From contig NZ_CP129107.1 of the NCBI RefSeq assembly GCF_030406725.1, forward strand, positions 682,001-746,000: DNA of 64,000 nucleotides. Reading direction: 5' to 3'. The notes under the pieces are model-generated. The model searched no databases, was not told the origin of the DNA, and saw only the letters and a list, made by a program, of their open reading frames with translations. Positions 22,784 to 33,260 of this stretch are shown piece by piece (positions within the stretch are counted from its first letter, which is position 1; each line of letters starts with the position of its first letter). Source of the DNA: Alteriqipengyuania flavescens (GTDB lineage Bacteria > Pseudomonadota > Alphaproteobacteria > Sphingomonadales > Sphingomonadaceae). Position numbers and translations under genes: made by a program.

Positions 22784-23545
22784 ATGGCGGGCCGGGCAAT
22801 CCTTGAATTCGACGCTGTTTCGAAGTCGTATAGCGGCATCGCGGCGCTGCGCGGCGTCGACCTGGCGGTCGAACGCGGCAGTTTCACCGCGCTGGTGGGC
22901 GCGTCGGGATCGGGCAAGTCGACCTTGCTCAAGACGGTCAACCGGCTGGTCGAACCCACTGCCGGGTCGGTGCGTTTCGCCGGCGAGGATGTCACTGCGG
23001 TCCCCCTGCCCGCGCTGCGCCGCCGGATCGGCTACGTGTTCCAGAAGATCGGCCTGTTCCCGCACATGAGCGTGGCGGAGAACATCGGCATCGGTCCCCG
23101 GCTGGCCGGCGAACCTGCCGATGCGGGCCGCATTGGCGAGCTGCTGGAGCTGGTCGACCTCGACCCCGCGATGGCGGATCGCCTGCCGTCCGAATTGTCC
23201 GGCGGGCAGCAGCAGCGCGTCGGCGTGGCGCGTGCGCTGGCGGGCGGGCCGGAACTGCTGCTGATGGACGAACCCTTCGGCGCGCTCGATCCCGTCACCC
23301 GCGATGCGCTGGGCGATCGGGTGCGCGCCCTCCACGAACGGCTGGGCCTCACCACCGTGATGGTCACTCACGACATGGCCGAAGCGCTGCTGCTGGCGGA
23401 CCGGGTGCTGGTGATGGACACAGGGGAAATCGTGGCCGACGAAACGCCGCGGTCGCTGCTGGCAGGCGGCGGCGGCGCGGTGGCGCAAAGCCTGGTCGCC
23501 GTGCCCCGTCACCAGGCAGAGCGGCTGGCGGAGCTGGAGCGGTGA
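22784..23545 (+). CDS. Osmoprotectant/glycine betaine-type ABC transporter ATP-binding protein
   Basis: ATPase of a QAT-family importer for betaine, choline or similar compounds. About 253 residues from ATG 22784; ATG 22775 would add three. Walker A GASGSGKS at about 39-46, Q-loop in FQKIGLFPHMSV, signature LSGGQQQRVGVARAL, Walker B LLLMDEPFGALD, and H-loop VTHDMAEAL are all present. It lacks the C-terminal CBS domains of longer OpuA/ProV ATPases. Its TGA overlaps the GTG start of the permease-binding protein fusion by 4 bp, giving a complete two-gene importer. The specific ligand is inferred from family resemblance only. Confidence 0.92.
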   Translation: MAGRAILEFDAVSKSYSGIAALRGVDLAVERGSFTALVGASGSGKSTLLKTVNRLVEPTAGSVRFAGEDVTAVPLPALRRRIGYVFQKIGLFPHMSVAENIGIGPRLAGEPADAGRIGELLELVDLDPAMADRLPSELSGGQQQRVGVARALAGGPELLLMDEPFGALDPVTRDALGDRVRALHERLGLTTVMVTHDMAEALLLADRVLVMDTGEIVADETPRSLLAGGGGAVAQSLVAVPRHQAERLAELER

Positions 23546-25083
23546 GCGGCCTTGCCCCTGCCCTCCTCGGCCTCGGCGACAAGCTCGCCGCCCATGTCGT
23601 GCTGTCGGCGGCTGCCATCGCGCTCGGCATCGCGGTGGCCTTGCCGCTGGCGGTGTGGGCCAGCCGTTCGGAAACGGTCAGCCGCTTTGCGCTGGGTTTC
23701 GCCAGTCTCGTCCAGACCGTCCCCGCGCTCGCCCTTCTGGCGCTGTTCTTCCCGATCCTGCTGTCGCTGCGCGCCGTGTTCGGCGACGGGCTGCCGACCC
23801 TGGGCTTCCTGCCCGCGCTGCTCGCCCTTTCGCTTTATGCATTGCTGCCGATCCTGCGCAATGCGGTGACAGCGCAGGCCAATCTCGACCCCGGCGTGCT
23901 GCAGGCGGCGGACGGCGTCGGCATGACCCGTTGGCAGCGACTGCGGCTGGTCGAAGCGCCGCTCGCCGCGCCGTTCGTAATGGCAGGCATCCGCACGGCG
24001 GCGGTGTGGACCATCGGCGCGGCGACGTTGGCCACCACCATCGGCCAGCCGAGCCTGGGCGATCCCATCTTCGCCGGGCTGCAGACGCAGAACTGGGTGC
24101 TGGTGCTGGCGGGCTGCATCGCCAGCGCGGCGCTGGCGCTGGTGGCCGACGCGCTGCTCGGCCTCGTCGAGCGGGGCTTCGCCGCCCGCAATCGCACGCT
24201 GTGGCTGGGCGGGATGATCGCCGTGCTGCTGGGCATGGCCGCCGCCTTCGCCAGCCAGGTCGACTGGGCGGGCGAGGACGAGGACACGATCGTGATCGGC
24301 GCCAAGCAGTTCAGCGAGCAATATATCCTCGCCCGGCTGATCGGCGCGCAGCTGGAAGAGGCGGGATACGCCGTGGAATACCGCGACGGGCTCGGTTCCG
24401 CCGTGGTCCACAACGCGCTCACCAGCGGGCAGATCGACATCGCCATCGATTACACCGGCACGCTGTGGACCAACCAGCTGGGGCGCGAGGACAATCCGGG
24501 CCGCGATGCGATGTACGAGGCGATCACCGAGTGGGAGCGCGAGACGAGCGGCACGCTGGTGCTGGGTCGGCTAGGCTTCGAAAACGCCTACGCCTTCGCC
24601 ATGCGTGCCGACCGGGCAGCGGCGCTGGGCATCGCCACGCTGGACGATCTTGCCCGCGCATCGCCGCAGCTGGTGGTCGGCGGCGATCCCGAATTCTTCG
24701 AGCGGCCCGAATGGATCGCGGTGCGCGATGCCTATGGCTTCGAATTCGCCGGGCTGCGCAATTTCTCGCCCACCTTCATGTACAACGCGCTGCGCTCGGG
24801 AGAGGCGGACGCGATCAGCGCCTACACGTCCGACGGGCGGATCGCCGCCGACCGGCTGGTGGTCCTGGCGGACCCGCGTGAGGCGCTGCCCAATTACGAT
24901 GCGCTGCTGATGGTCGCCCCGACCCGGGCACAGGATGCGCGCCTGCTCGACGCGCTGCGCCCGCTCATCGGCGCAATCGACGTCGAAGCCATGCGCGAGG
25001 CCAATTTCGCGGTCGACCGGGGGGAGGACAAGCGCACCCCGGCCGAAGCGGCGGCGATGCTGGCGCAGCGGATCGGGCTCTAG
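23542..25083 (+). CDS. ABC importer permease fused to substrate-binding protein (osmoprotectant type)
   Basis: 513-residue fusion. The first 210 residues are a BinPDT permease with about six helices and the EAA-loop region (VLQAADGVGMTRWQRLRLVEAPLAAPFVMAG). A further membrane helix at about residues 225-242 leads into a periplasmic OpuAC-like substrate-binding domain from about 250 (TIVIGAKQFSEQYILARLIGAQLEEAGY, IDIAIDYTGTLWTN, NFSPTFMYNALRSGEADAISAYTSDGRI). This arrangement is known for some choline/betaine/carnitine importers of the OpuF type. GTG 23542 overlaps the ATPase stop, so the two proteins form one system needing no separate binding protein. Osmolyte uptake is likely; the exact ligand is unknown. 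Confidence 0.9.
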   Translation: MSGLAPALLGLGDKLAAHVVLSAAAIALGIAVALPLAVWASRSETVSRFALGFASLVQTVPALALLALFFPILLSLRAVFGDGLPTLGFLPALLALSLYALLPILRNAVTAQANLDPGVLQAADGVGMTRWQRLRLVEAPLAAPFVMAGIRTAAVWTIGAATLATTIGQPSLGDPIFAGLQTQNWVLVLAGCIASAALALVADALLGLVERGFAARNRTLWLGGMIAVLLGMAAAFASQVDWAGEDEDTIVIGAKQFSEQYILARLIGAQLEEAGYAVEYRDGLGSAVVHNALTSGQIDIAIDYTGTLWTNQLGREDNPGRDAMYEAITEWERETSGTLVLGRLGFENAYAFAMRADRAAALGIATLDDLARASPQLVVGGDPEFFERPEWIAVRDAYGFEFAGLRNFSPTFMYNALRSGEADAISAYTSDGRIAADRLVVLADPREALPNYDALLMVAPTRAQDARLLDALRPLIGAIDVEAMREANFAVDRGEDKRTPAEAAAMLAQRIGL

Positions 25084-25090
25084 GAGCCGC

Positions 25091-26146
25091 CTAGAACCCG
25101 GCACCGTCCGGCCAGGCCGGATCGGTCAGCGCCATCACCTTGAACAGGTCGCCCATCTGGCCCGGCGCGACCAGCCGCTCCTTCGCTGCTTGCAGCGCCT
25201 CGGCATGTTGCGGCGCATAGTCCCCCAGCGCCTTGGCCCGGGCGTCGATCCCGAGCGCGGAAAGGAAGCGGCCCTGCGTCGTCGTGCCCAGCCACTTCGC
25301 ATCGCGACTCTGGGCGATCTGGGCGAGATGGTGGAAATCGACATGGGCGGTCAGGTCCGCCTCCCCCGGCATGGCGAAGGGATCGACCTTCTCGTGCGCG
25401 CGGATCGCCTGCAGGGTGGAGCCGGTGCGCGGCTCGCTATGGCCGTAATCGATGAACAGCGCCGCGCCGCCCTGTTCGGTCAGGCGGCCGGCGGTTTCGA
25501 ACACCGTCGCCGCCGCACCGGGGCTGGTTTCCAGCACCGTGCCCTCTTCCGCCTGCCGCCGCGCTTCCGGAACCGCGCCTTCCATCGGCTGCTCGCCCGC
25601 GACAAGGGAGAAGGTCTCGCCGTCGCTCGCCACCATGATCTCGCGCCAGCCATGCGCCGTCTTCACCAGCTGGCGGACGGGCAGCGCATCGAGGAATTCG
25701 TTGGCGACCAGCAGGATCGGCCCGTCGAACGGCACGCTCGACAGGTCGTTGTGCCAGCGCGCCCGCGGCACGTTGGCCTGCTGGATGTCGCGCAATTCCT
25801 GCGACCCTTCGACCAGGTGGACGGCAGGTTCCAGCCCGTAACGCGCCATGGCTTTCAGCGCATCCTTCGCCAGTGTGCCGCGTCCGGGGCCGAGCTCGAC
25901 ATAGTGGACCGGCTCGGTGCGCCCGGCGCGGATCCAGAGGTCGGCCAGCCACAGGCCGATGAGTTCGCCGAACATCTGGCTGATTTCGGGCGCGGTGATG
26001 AAATCGCCCGCGCTGCCGAAGGGATCGCGGCTGTCGTAATAGCGGGCGTTCGATTCGCCCATGAAATGCGCGACCGAGATCGGGCCGCTGTGGGCGATGA
26101 TGCGGTGGAACCGCTCCGCCGTGGACAGCCCGTCGTCGAACGACAC
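25091..26146 (-). CDS. SAM-dependent methyltransferase of the MidA/NDUFAF7 family
   Basis: 351 residues, similar to the DUF185/NDUFAF7 family, whose mitochondrial member dimethylates an arginine of a complex I subunit and helps its assembly. Visible features are the N-terminal FMGESNARYYDSRDPFGSAGDFITAPEISQMFGELIG, which is nearly diagnostic, and the SAM-binding loop VELGPGRGTLAKDAL, with a later LLVANEFLDALPVRQLV. Bacterial function is inferred to be the same type of protein arginine methylation and is not proven. Its start is 4 bp after the lgt stop, so it is the second gene of an lgt operon. Confidence 0.88.
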   Translation of the reverse strand: MSFDDGLSTAERFHRIIAHSGPISVAHFMGESNARYYDSRDPFGSAGDFITAPEISQMFGELIGLWLADLWIRAGRTEPVHYVELGPGRGTLAKDALKAMARYGLEPAVHLVEGSQELRDIQQANVPRARWHNDLSSVPFDGPILLVANEFLDALPVRQLVKTAHGWREIMVASDGETFSLVAGEQPMEGAVPEARRQAEEGTVLETSPGAAATVFETAGRLTEQGGAALFIDYGHSEPRTGSTLQAIRAHEKVDPFAMPGEADLTAHVDFHHLAQIAQSRDAKWLGTTTQGRFLSALGIDARAKALGDYAPQHAEALQAAKERLVAPGQMGDLFKVMALTDPAWPDGAGF

Positions 26147-26150
26147 CGCC

Positions 26151-27029
26151 TCAGGCCTTTTCCGCTTTCGCCTTCATCGCTTCCCCACTGGCAAGCTCCG
26201 GCTTGCGGATGGCGTAGAGCACCAGTGCGAGACCGGCGATCATCAGCGGGATGGTGAGCCACTGGCCCATCGACAGGCCGGTGCGCATGGCGAATTCGGT
26301 CAGCTGCTCGTCTGGCTGACGGAAGAATTCGACCGTGAAGCGCCCTGCCGCGATGCCGACGGTAAACAGGCCGACGAGCAGGCCGGGCTTGAACCGCGCG
26401 CGGGTGCGCCAGAACAGGTAGATCAGCACGATGGCGAGGATCAGACCTTCCAGCAAGGCCTCGTAAAGCTGGCTGGGATGGCGCGGCAAGGGACCCGCGC
26501 CCGGGAAAACCATGGCCCATGGCACGTCGGTGGTGCGGCCCCAAAGCTCGCCGTTGATGAAATTCGCCATCCGGCCGAGGAACATGCCGACCGGAACCGA
26601 CACGGCGATGTAATCGCACACGCGGATGAAGTTGAGCCCGCCGCGCCGGCAAACCCAGCCGATCGCCAGCAGCACGCCCATCAGCCCGCCGTGGAAGCTC
26701 ATCCCCCCGTCCCACAATCGCAGCAGGCGCCACTTGACGAAGCCCTCGCCGTCGAAGCTGGTAAACAGGCTCTGGTCGTAGAACATCGCGTAGCCGAGCC
26801 GGCCGCCGAAGATCACGCCTAGTGTGCAGTAGAAAAACAGGTCGTCGACATGGGTCTGCCCCATCGGCGCGCCAGGCGCCTTGATCTGCTTCGACACGTG
26901 CCAATAGGCAAACAATATGCCGAGCAGGTAGGCGAGCGAATAATAGCGCAGGGTGAAGAAGCCGAGTTCGATCCCGGGCTTGAGGCCAAGGTCCGACCAG
27001 TAGATCGGTTCGTTGGCTGCGGCGGCCAT
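26151..27029 (-). CDS. lgt: Prolipoprotein diacylglyceryl transferase
   Basis: Inner-membrane enzyme that transfers diacylglycerol from phosphatidylglycerol to the lipobox cysteine of prolipoproteins, needed for lipoproteins such as the TPR and M1 aminopeptidase lipoproteins in this window. 292 residues from ATG 27029 (MAAAANEPIYW), with seven hydrophobic helices. Diagnostic sequences include GMSFHGGLMG with the catalytic-site histidine region and the Lgt signature GRMANFINGELWGR. A longer frame extends to 27104 but reads as non-coding arginine-rich sequence. Followed by the MidA-type gene after 4 bp. Confidence 0.95.
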   Translation of the reverse strand: MAAAANEPIYWSDLGLKPGIELGFFTLRYYSLAYLLGILFAYWHVSKQIKAPGAPMGQTHVDDLFFYCTLGVIFGGRLGYAMFYDQSLFTSFDGEGFVKWRLLRLWDGGMSFHGGLMGVLLAIGWVCRRGGLNFIRVCDYIAVSVPVGMFLGRMANFINGELWGRTTDVPWAMVFPGAGPLPRHPSQLYEALLEGLILAIVLIYLFWRTRARFKPGLLVGLFTVGIAAGRFTVEFFRQPDEQLTEFAMRTGLSMGQWLTIPLMIAGLALVLYAIRKPELASGEAMKAKAEKA

Positions 27030-27176
27030 CAATTCCAGCACCAGGGCAATCCTCCCGCGCGCACGGAATGGCCCGCCGCGCCTGTATTTCGCGGCCTTTG
27101 CCATAGGGAGGGGATTGGTAAAACCCCGCGCGCCGCCCTAAATGGTAAAAAACGAATCAAACTGGAGAGAATGCGG

Positions 27177-28874
<1,698 letters not shown>

Positions 28875-28878
28875 CGGC

Positions 28879-31632
28879 TTGACGGCGATCCGAATTCCCG
28901 ACCAGCGGGCGATCATCGATCGCCGCCAGCTTGCCAGCCGGATCGCCGCCCTCGCCGCCGAGGGGGCACCGCGACAGGAGGTGGTGAAGCTTGCCCGCGC
29001 GGCGCTCGACGAGGGGCGCGAGGAACTGGCGCGCCGGCTTGCCGACAGCCCCAACGCGGGGCACGAGATCGCAGCGGGCCAGACCTTCCTGATCGACCAG
29101 ATCATCCGCGTGCTGCACGATCACATCGCCACCGACGTCTATCCCAATGCCAACCGTTCCAGCGGGGAGCGGATCGCCCTGATCGCCGTCGGCGGCTACG
29201 GGCGCGAGGAGATGGCGCCGCAATCCGATGTCGACATCGCCTTCGTCACCCCCGGCAAGCAGACCGCGTGGTGCGAACAGGTAATCGAGGCGCTGCTCTA
29301 TTTCCTGTGGGACCTCGGCCTGAAGGTCGGCCATTCCAGTCGCTCGCTCGACGATGTCATCCGCATGGCGAAGGAAGACCTCACCATCCGCACCGCCCTG
29401 CTCGAAGGGCGCTATTTGTGGGGCGACCGCGACCTCTACGATGCGGCCTCGGCGCGATTCTGGGCGGAAGTGGTCTCCGGCAGCGAGAAGCAGTTCGTCG
29501 CCGAGAAACTGGAAGAGCGCAACGCCCGGCACAAGCGCATGGGCGACAGCCGCTACGTCGTCGAACCCAATGTGAAGGAAGGCAAGGGCGGGCTTCGCGA
29601 CCTGCAGGCGCTCTACTGGATCGGCAAGTATATCCACCGCGTGGAAAACGCTGCCGAGCTGGTCGAGAAGGGGCTTTTCACCCAGACCGAATACCGGGCC
29701 TTCCGCCGGGCGGAACGGTTCCTGCTGGCGGTGCGCGCGCATCTCCACACGATCACCGGACGGGCCGAGGACCGCCTGACTTTCGACCTCCAGCGCGAGG
29801 TGGCGAAGCGGATGCGCTATGCCGACCGGCCTGGCAAGAGCGCGGTCGAACGCTTCATGCAGTTCTATTTCCTGCAGGCGAAGCGGGTCGGCAGCCTGAC
29901 GGGCGTGTTCCTCAGCCAGCTGGACGAACAGTTCGCGAAGAAGACCGCGCGGCGGGGCCTGCTCGCCACGTTCCGCCCGCGCCCGCGCGAACTCAAGGGC
30001 TACGAGGTGTTCGGCGGCAAGATCTCCGCGCGCACCGACGGCTGGTTCAGGGACGATCCGGTTCGGCTGGTCGAGATCTTCCAGCTGGCCGAGGAGCACG
30101 CGCTGGAAGTCCATCCCGACGCGATGCGGCAGGCCCGGCGCGACATGAAGCTGATCACCCGCGACGTACGCGAAGATGCACGGGCGAACGCGCTGTTCCT
30201 CAAGCTGCTGGCCGGGCGCAACGATCCCGAAGCGGTGCTGCGCTGGATGAACGAGGCGGGCGTGTTCGGCCGTTTCGTGCCCGATTTCGGTAAAGTCGAG
30301 GCGCAGATGCAATTCGACATGTACCACCACTACACGGTGGACGAGCACACGATCCGCGCCATCGGCCTGCTCAGCCGGATCGAGCGCGGCGAGCTGGTGG
30401 AGGACCACCCGCGCTCCACCGCGCTGATGCCGCAGCTTGCCCATCGCCGCGTGCTCTATGTCGCGGTGCTGCTGCACGATATCGCCAAGGGCCGCGGCGG
30501 CGACCACTCGGTGCTCGGCGGCGAAGTGGCGGAGGAGCTGTGCCCCCGCTTCGGCCTGGACGAGGGCGAGACGGAGCTGGTTGCATGGCTGGTGCGCGAG
30601 CATTTGCTGATGAGCCGTACCGCGCAGAAGCGCGACCTGTCAGATCCCAAGACCGTGAGCGATTTCGTGGCCGAAGTGCGCACACTGGAACGCCTGCGGC
30701 TGCTGATGATCCTGACCGTGGTGGACATCCGCGCCGTCGGCCCCGGCACGTGGAACGACTGGAAGCGCCAGCTGATCGGCCAGCTGTACGAACTGGCGGA
30801 GGAACGGCTGCGGCTGGGCCACAAGAGCCGCGGGCGCGCGGAAACCGTGGCGATGAAACGCCGCACCGTGCGCGAACTCATCGCCGACGACGCGGTCGAT
30901 TACGATGCCATCGCCGACCTCTTCACCGACAGCTACTGGATCGCCGAGCCCGAGGACATCGCCGCACGCAACCTGGTGCAATACCGCGCGGCGGAAGAAA
31001 TGGACCACATGCTGTCGGTCCACACCGAATTCGTAGAAGATCGCGGCGCCACGCTGGTCACCATCATCGCCGACGACCACCCCGGCCTGTTCTACCGCAT
31101 CGCAGGCGGCATCCACCTCGCCGGTGGCAACATCATCGACGCACGCATCCATACCACCACCAACGGCAAGGCGGTCGACAACTTCCTGGTGCAGGACCCG
31201 GTCGGTCGGCCGTTTGCGGAAGCACCGCAGCTGGAACGGCTGGAGCAATCGATCCGCGATGCCATCGCCAATCGCAGCGAGCTGGTGCAGGGCCTCGCCA
31301 AGCGGCCGCTGCCCCGCACCCGCGCCGGCCATTTCGATGTGCGCCCCGCGGTTGCCTTCGACAACCGCGCATCGAGCCGCTTCACCGTGATCGAGGTATC
31401 CGCCCGCGACCGGCCTGCCCTGCTCAACCGCCTGGCGCGCGCGCTGTTCGAAGGCCAGCTGGTGGTCCATTCCGCCCACATCACCCACTACGGCGAACGC
31501 GCGGTCGACATCTTCTACGTCACCGACCTGACGGGAGGAAAGGTAGTCGCGCCCGACCGGATGAAAGCCGTCGAGGCGCGCCTGCTGGAAGCCGCCAGCG
31601 ACGAATTGCAGCGCGAGATCGAGGCGGCTTGA
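28879..31632 (+). CDS. glnD: PII uridylyltransferase / uridylyl-removing enzyme
   Basis: Master sensor of glutamine that uridylylates and deuridylylates PII signalling proteins. 917 residues, normal for alphaproteobacteria. Domains in order: nucleotidyltransferase with GGYGREEMAPQSDVDI at about residues 104-119, the GlnD helical domain, the HD phosphohydrolase domain with LLHDIAKGRGGDHS at about 530, and two C-terminal ACT domains at about 726 and 834 that bind glutamine. The start is TTG at 28879, four bases after the acyl-CoA synthetase stop; no ATG or GTG lies near. A possible terminator follows the stop. Confidence 0.96.
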   Translation: MTAIRIPDQRAIIDRRQLASRIAALAAEGAPRQEVVKLARAALDEGREELARRLADSPNAGHEIAAGQTFLIDQIIRVLHDHIATDVYPNANRSSGERIALIAVGGYGREEMAPQSDVDIAFVTPGKQTAWCEQVIEALLYFLWDLGLKVGHSSRSLDDVIRMAKEDLTIRTALLEGRYLWGDRDLYDAASARFWAEVVSGSEKQFVAEKLEERNARHKRMGDSRYVVEPNVKEGKGGLRDLQALYWIGKYIHRVENAAELVEKGLFTQTEYRAFRRAERFLLAVRAHLHTITGRAEDRLTFDLQREVAKRMRYADRPGKSAVERFMQFYFLQAKRVGSLTGVFLSQLDEQFAKKTARRGLLATFRPRPRELKGYEVFGGKISARTDGWFRDDPVRLVEIFQLAEEHALEVHPDAMRQARRDMKLITRDVREDARANALFLKLLAGRNDPEAVLRWMNEAGVFGRFVPDFGKVEAQMQFDMYHHYTVDEHTIRAIGLLSRIERGELVEDHPRSTALMPQLAHRRVLYVAVLLHDIAKGRGGDHSVLGGEVAEELCPRFGLDEGETELVAWLVREHLLMSRTAQKRDLSDPKTVSDFVAEVRTLERLRLLMILTVVDIRAVGPGTWNDWKRQLIGQLYELAEERLRLGHKSRGRAETVAMKRRTVRELIADDAVDYDAIADLFTDSYWIAEPEDIAARNLVQYRAAEEMDHMLSVHTEFVEDRGATLVTIIADDHPGLFYRIAGGIHLAGGNIIDARIHTTTNGKAVDNFLVQDPVGRPFAEAPQLERLEQSIRDAIANRSELVQGLAKRPLPRTRAGHFDVRPAVAFDNRASSRFTVIEVSARDRPALLNRLARALFEGQLVVHSAHITHYGERAVDIFYVTDLTGGKVVAPDRMKAVEARLLEAASDELQREIEAA

Positions 31633-31636
31633 GACT

Positions 31637-31669
31637 GGGCGTCGGGGCTAGTAGCCCCACTCGGCGCCC
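31637..31669 (+). terminator. Hairpin after glnD
   Basis: Inner stem GGGGCT/AGCCCC with a 3-base loop, extended by an outer GGGCG/CGCCC pairing across small internal loops. It starts four bases after the glnD stop. No U-tract, so termination efficiency is doubtful. Confidence 0.45.
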
Positions 31670-31674
31670 TTCAC

Positions 31675-31700
31675 CCGCTCAGCCTGAGCCTGTCGAAGGC
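31675..31700. repeat. Dispersed intergenic repeat (CAGCCTGAGCCTGTCGAAGG type)
   Basis: The bases CTCAGCCTGAGCCTGTCGAA match a short palindromic sequence family (CTTCGACAGGCTCAGG and variants) that I know to be scattered between genes in sphingomonads and xanthomonads. Only one copy is present in this window, so the repeat nature rests on prior knowledge. It lies between two convergent genes, a typical location. Confidence 0.5.
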
Positions 31701-31936
31701 CACGCGCCGGTGCCAGCCGGTGGCAAAATGGCTTTCCTACTTGCGGTTACGCAGGGCAACTGTTGGCCATGCTTATCACGAACGTTCTTGTCGGCACGCA
31801 GATGGTCCTTTCGCTGTTGCAACGGAAAGTGACGCGCGCCTGGCTTTTAAAAGAAGCAAACCATTGCTGTCACACGGTTTTTAGCGGCGGAAATGTTTCG
31901 GAGAACACCCCGGTCGGTGCTCCATCTGCGGAAGCC

Positions 31937-32605
31937 TCACCCCCGCTCCCCGAACAACGCGCTGCCGACGCGCACGTGGGTTGCGCCGAGCATTACGGCG
32001 GTTTCGTAGTCGCCGCTCATGCCCATGCTGAGGCCTTCCACTCCGTTGTCCTGCGCCAGCTTGTGCAGCAGCGCGAAAAAGGGGGCGGGTTCGATGTCGG
32101 CTGGGGGCAGGCACATGAGGCCCGCGACCGGCACGTCCCTCTCGCGCGCCTTGGCGAGGAAGCCGGGGAGCGCCTTCACCGCGCAGCCGCCCTTCTGCGG
32201 CTCGTCGCCCACGTCGACCTGCACGAAACACGGCACCTGGCGGCCGGCCTTGTTCATCGCCTTGGCCAGTGCTTTCAGCAGGCTTGGCCGATCGAGCGAA
32301 TGGATCATGTCGAAGGACGCCACCGCGTCCTCCGCCTTGTTGGACTGTAGCTGGCCGACCATGTGCAGCACCGCATCGGGATAGGCCTCGCGCAACGCGG
32401 GCCATTTACCTTGCGCTTCCTGCACGCGGTTTTCGCCGAAATGGCGCTGGCCCTGCCGGAGGAGCGGCTCGATCGCGCTTGCCGGATGGGTCTTGCTGAT
32501 CGCGACGAGCGTCACGTCTTCGGGTGCGCGCCGGGCGATCCGGCACTTGGCGGCAATGTTCGCGCGAACGGTTTCGAGCGGGGAATTCTCTCGTGTGTCG
32601 GCCAT
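31937..32605 (-). CDS. YggS/PROSC family PLP homeostasis protein
   Basis: Pyridoxal phosphate-binding protein with an alanine racemase-like TIM barrel but no known enzymatic activity; members buffer PLP and affect amino acid metabolism. 222 residues. The PLP lysine is K38 in LVAISKTHP; HFGENRVQEAQGKW, HMVGQLQSNKA, IHSLDR and the phosphate-binding LSMGMSGDYETA are characteristic. ATG 32605 is used. It is divergent from the ThiE/TenI-like gene, whose start lies only 29 bp away, so the promoters must overlap or be embedded. Confidence 0.93.
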   Translation of the reverse strand: MADTRENSPLETVRANIAAKCRIARRAPEDVTLVAISKTHPASAIEPLLRQGQRHFGENRVQEAQGKWPALREAYPDAVLHMVGQLQSNKAEDAVASFDMIHSLDRPSLLKALAKAMNKAGRQVPCFVQVDVGDEPQKGGCAVKALPGFLAKARERDVPVAGLMCLPPADIEPAPFFALLHKLAQDNGVEGLSMGMSGDYETAVMLGATHVRVGSALFGERG

Positions 32606-32634
32606 GGCAAAGCCGCTATAGCGTCCGCGTGACG

Positions 32635-33204
32635 ATGCGGAACCCCTCCCCTGCCAGCGGGACCCTCCCGATGCTCTGGCTACTGTCGGACGAGCGCAAC
32701 GATGCCGGGATCGCAGAGGCCTTCGCAAACCTGCCCGAAGCGTCCGGCTTCGTCTTCCGGCACTATCACCTACGTGGTAAGAAGCGCCATACGCACTTCA
32801 CCTATTTGGCTACATTGGCACGTCTGCATCGCCATCGCATCGTCCTGTCCGGAGACATCGAGACCGCGCGCGAGTGGGGTGCGGACGGTGTTTATGGCCC
32901 CGCAGCGCTCCAGCGAGCCCCCGGCCTCCTGCGGCTCGCCACCGCGCATGACGGCGCCGAATTGCAGGCGGCCAACGCTGCCGGGGTCGACGGCGTCTTC
33001 CTCTCCCCCGTTTTTCCCACCCGCTCCCACCCCGGCGCGTATGCGCTCGGCCCGATGGGGTTCGCGGTGCTGGCGCAGCAGTCGCTCGCCCCGGTCATCG
33101 CGCTTGGCGGCATGACGGCGGAACGCGCGCAACTGCTCGGCTGGCCGCGCTGGGGCGCGATCGACGGGCTGGCAGCGGGCCTGCGAGCCCAACCGCGCAC
33201 TTGA
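32635..33204 (+). CDS. Thiamine phosphate synthase / TenI family protein
   Basis: 189-residue protein with the TIM-barrel core of ThiE/TenI. Conserved elements are DGVYGP (ThiE has DGVHLG), the phosphate-loop region GVDGVFLSPVFPTRSHPG and ALGGMTAERAQ. It is slightly shorter than standard ThiE (about 205-215), and the ThiE motif for pyrophosphate and Mg binding near the N-terminus (NDR/D) is not obvious: SDERNDAG occupies this place. It may therefore be a TenI-like paralogue rather than the main thiamine phosphate synthase. ATG 32635 was chosen; GTG 32629 is also possible. Confidence 0.75.
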   Translation: MRNPSPASGTLPMLWLLSDERNDAGIAEAFANLPEASGFVFRHYHLRGKKRHTHFTYLATLARLHRHRIVLSGDIETAREWGADGVYGPAALQRAPGLLRLATAHDGAELQAANAAGVDGVFLSPVFPTRSHPGAYALGPMGFAVLAQQSLAPVIALGGMTAERAQLLGWPRWGAIDGLAAGLRAQPRT

Positions 33205-33260
33205 CGGCGAGTCCGGCAAGGACTCAAATGGCGCCCGCTTAGGACGAGGACGAAATTATC

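Larger units (their letters stand above)
31633..31936. other. Intergenic region after glnD
   Basis: 304 bases with no supported gene. It contains a hairpin just after glnD, one copy of a dispersed sphingomonad repeat, and then about 200 bases of lower G+C sequence (about 31740-31890) with no clear open reading frame longer than chance or RNA gene. The glnD and YggS genes converge on it. Confidence 0.6.

Noticed and set aside
31633-31936. A tRNA or small gene in the glnD/YggS spacer
   Set aside because: No cloverleaf or conserved TTCGAATC-type arm is present, and short frames there lack ribosome binding sites and conservation.
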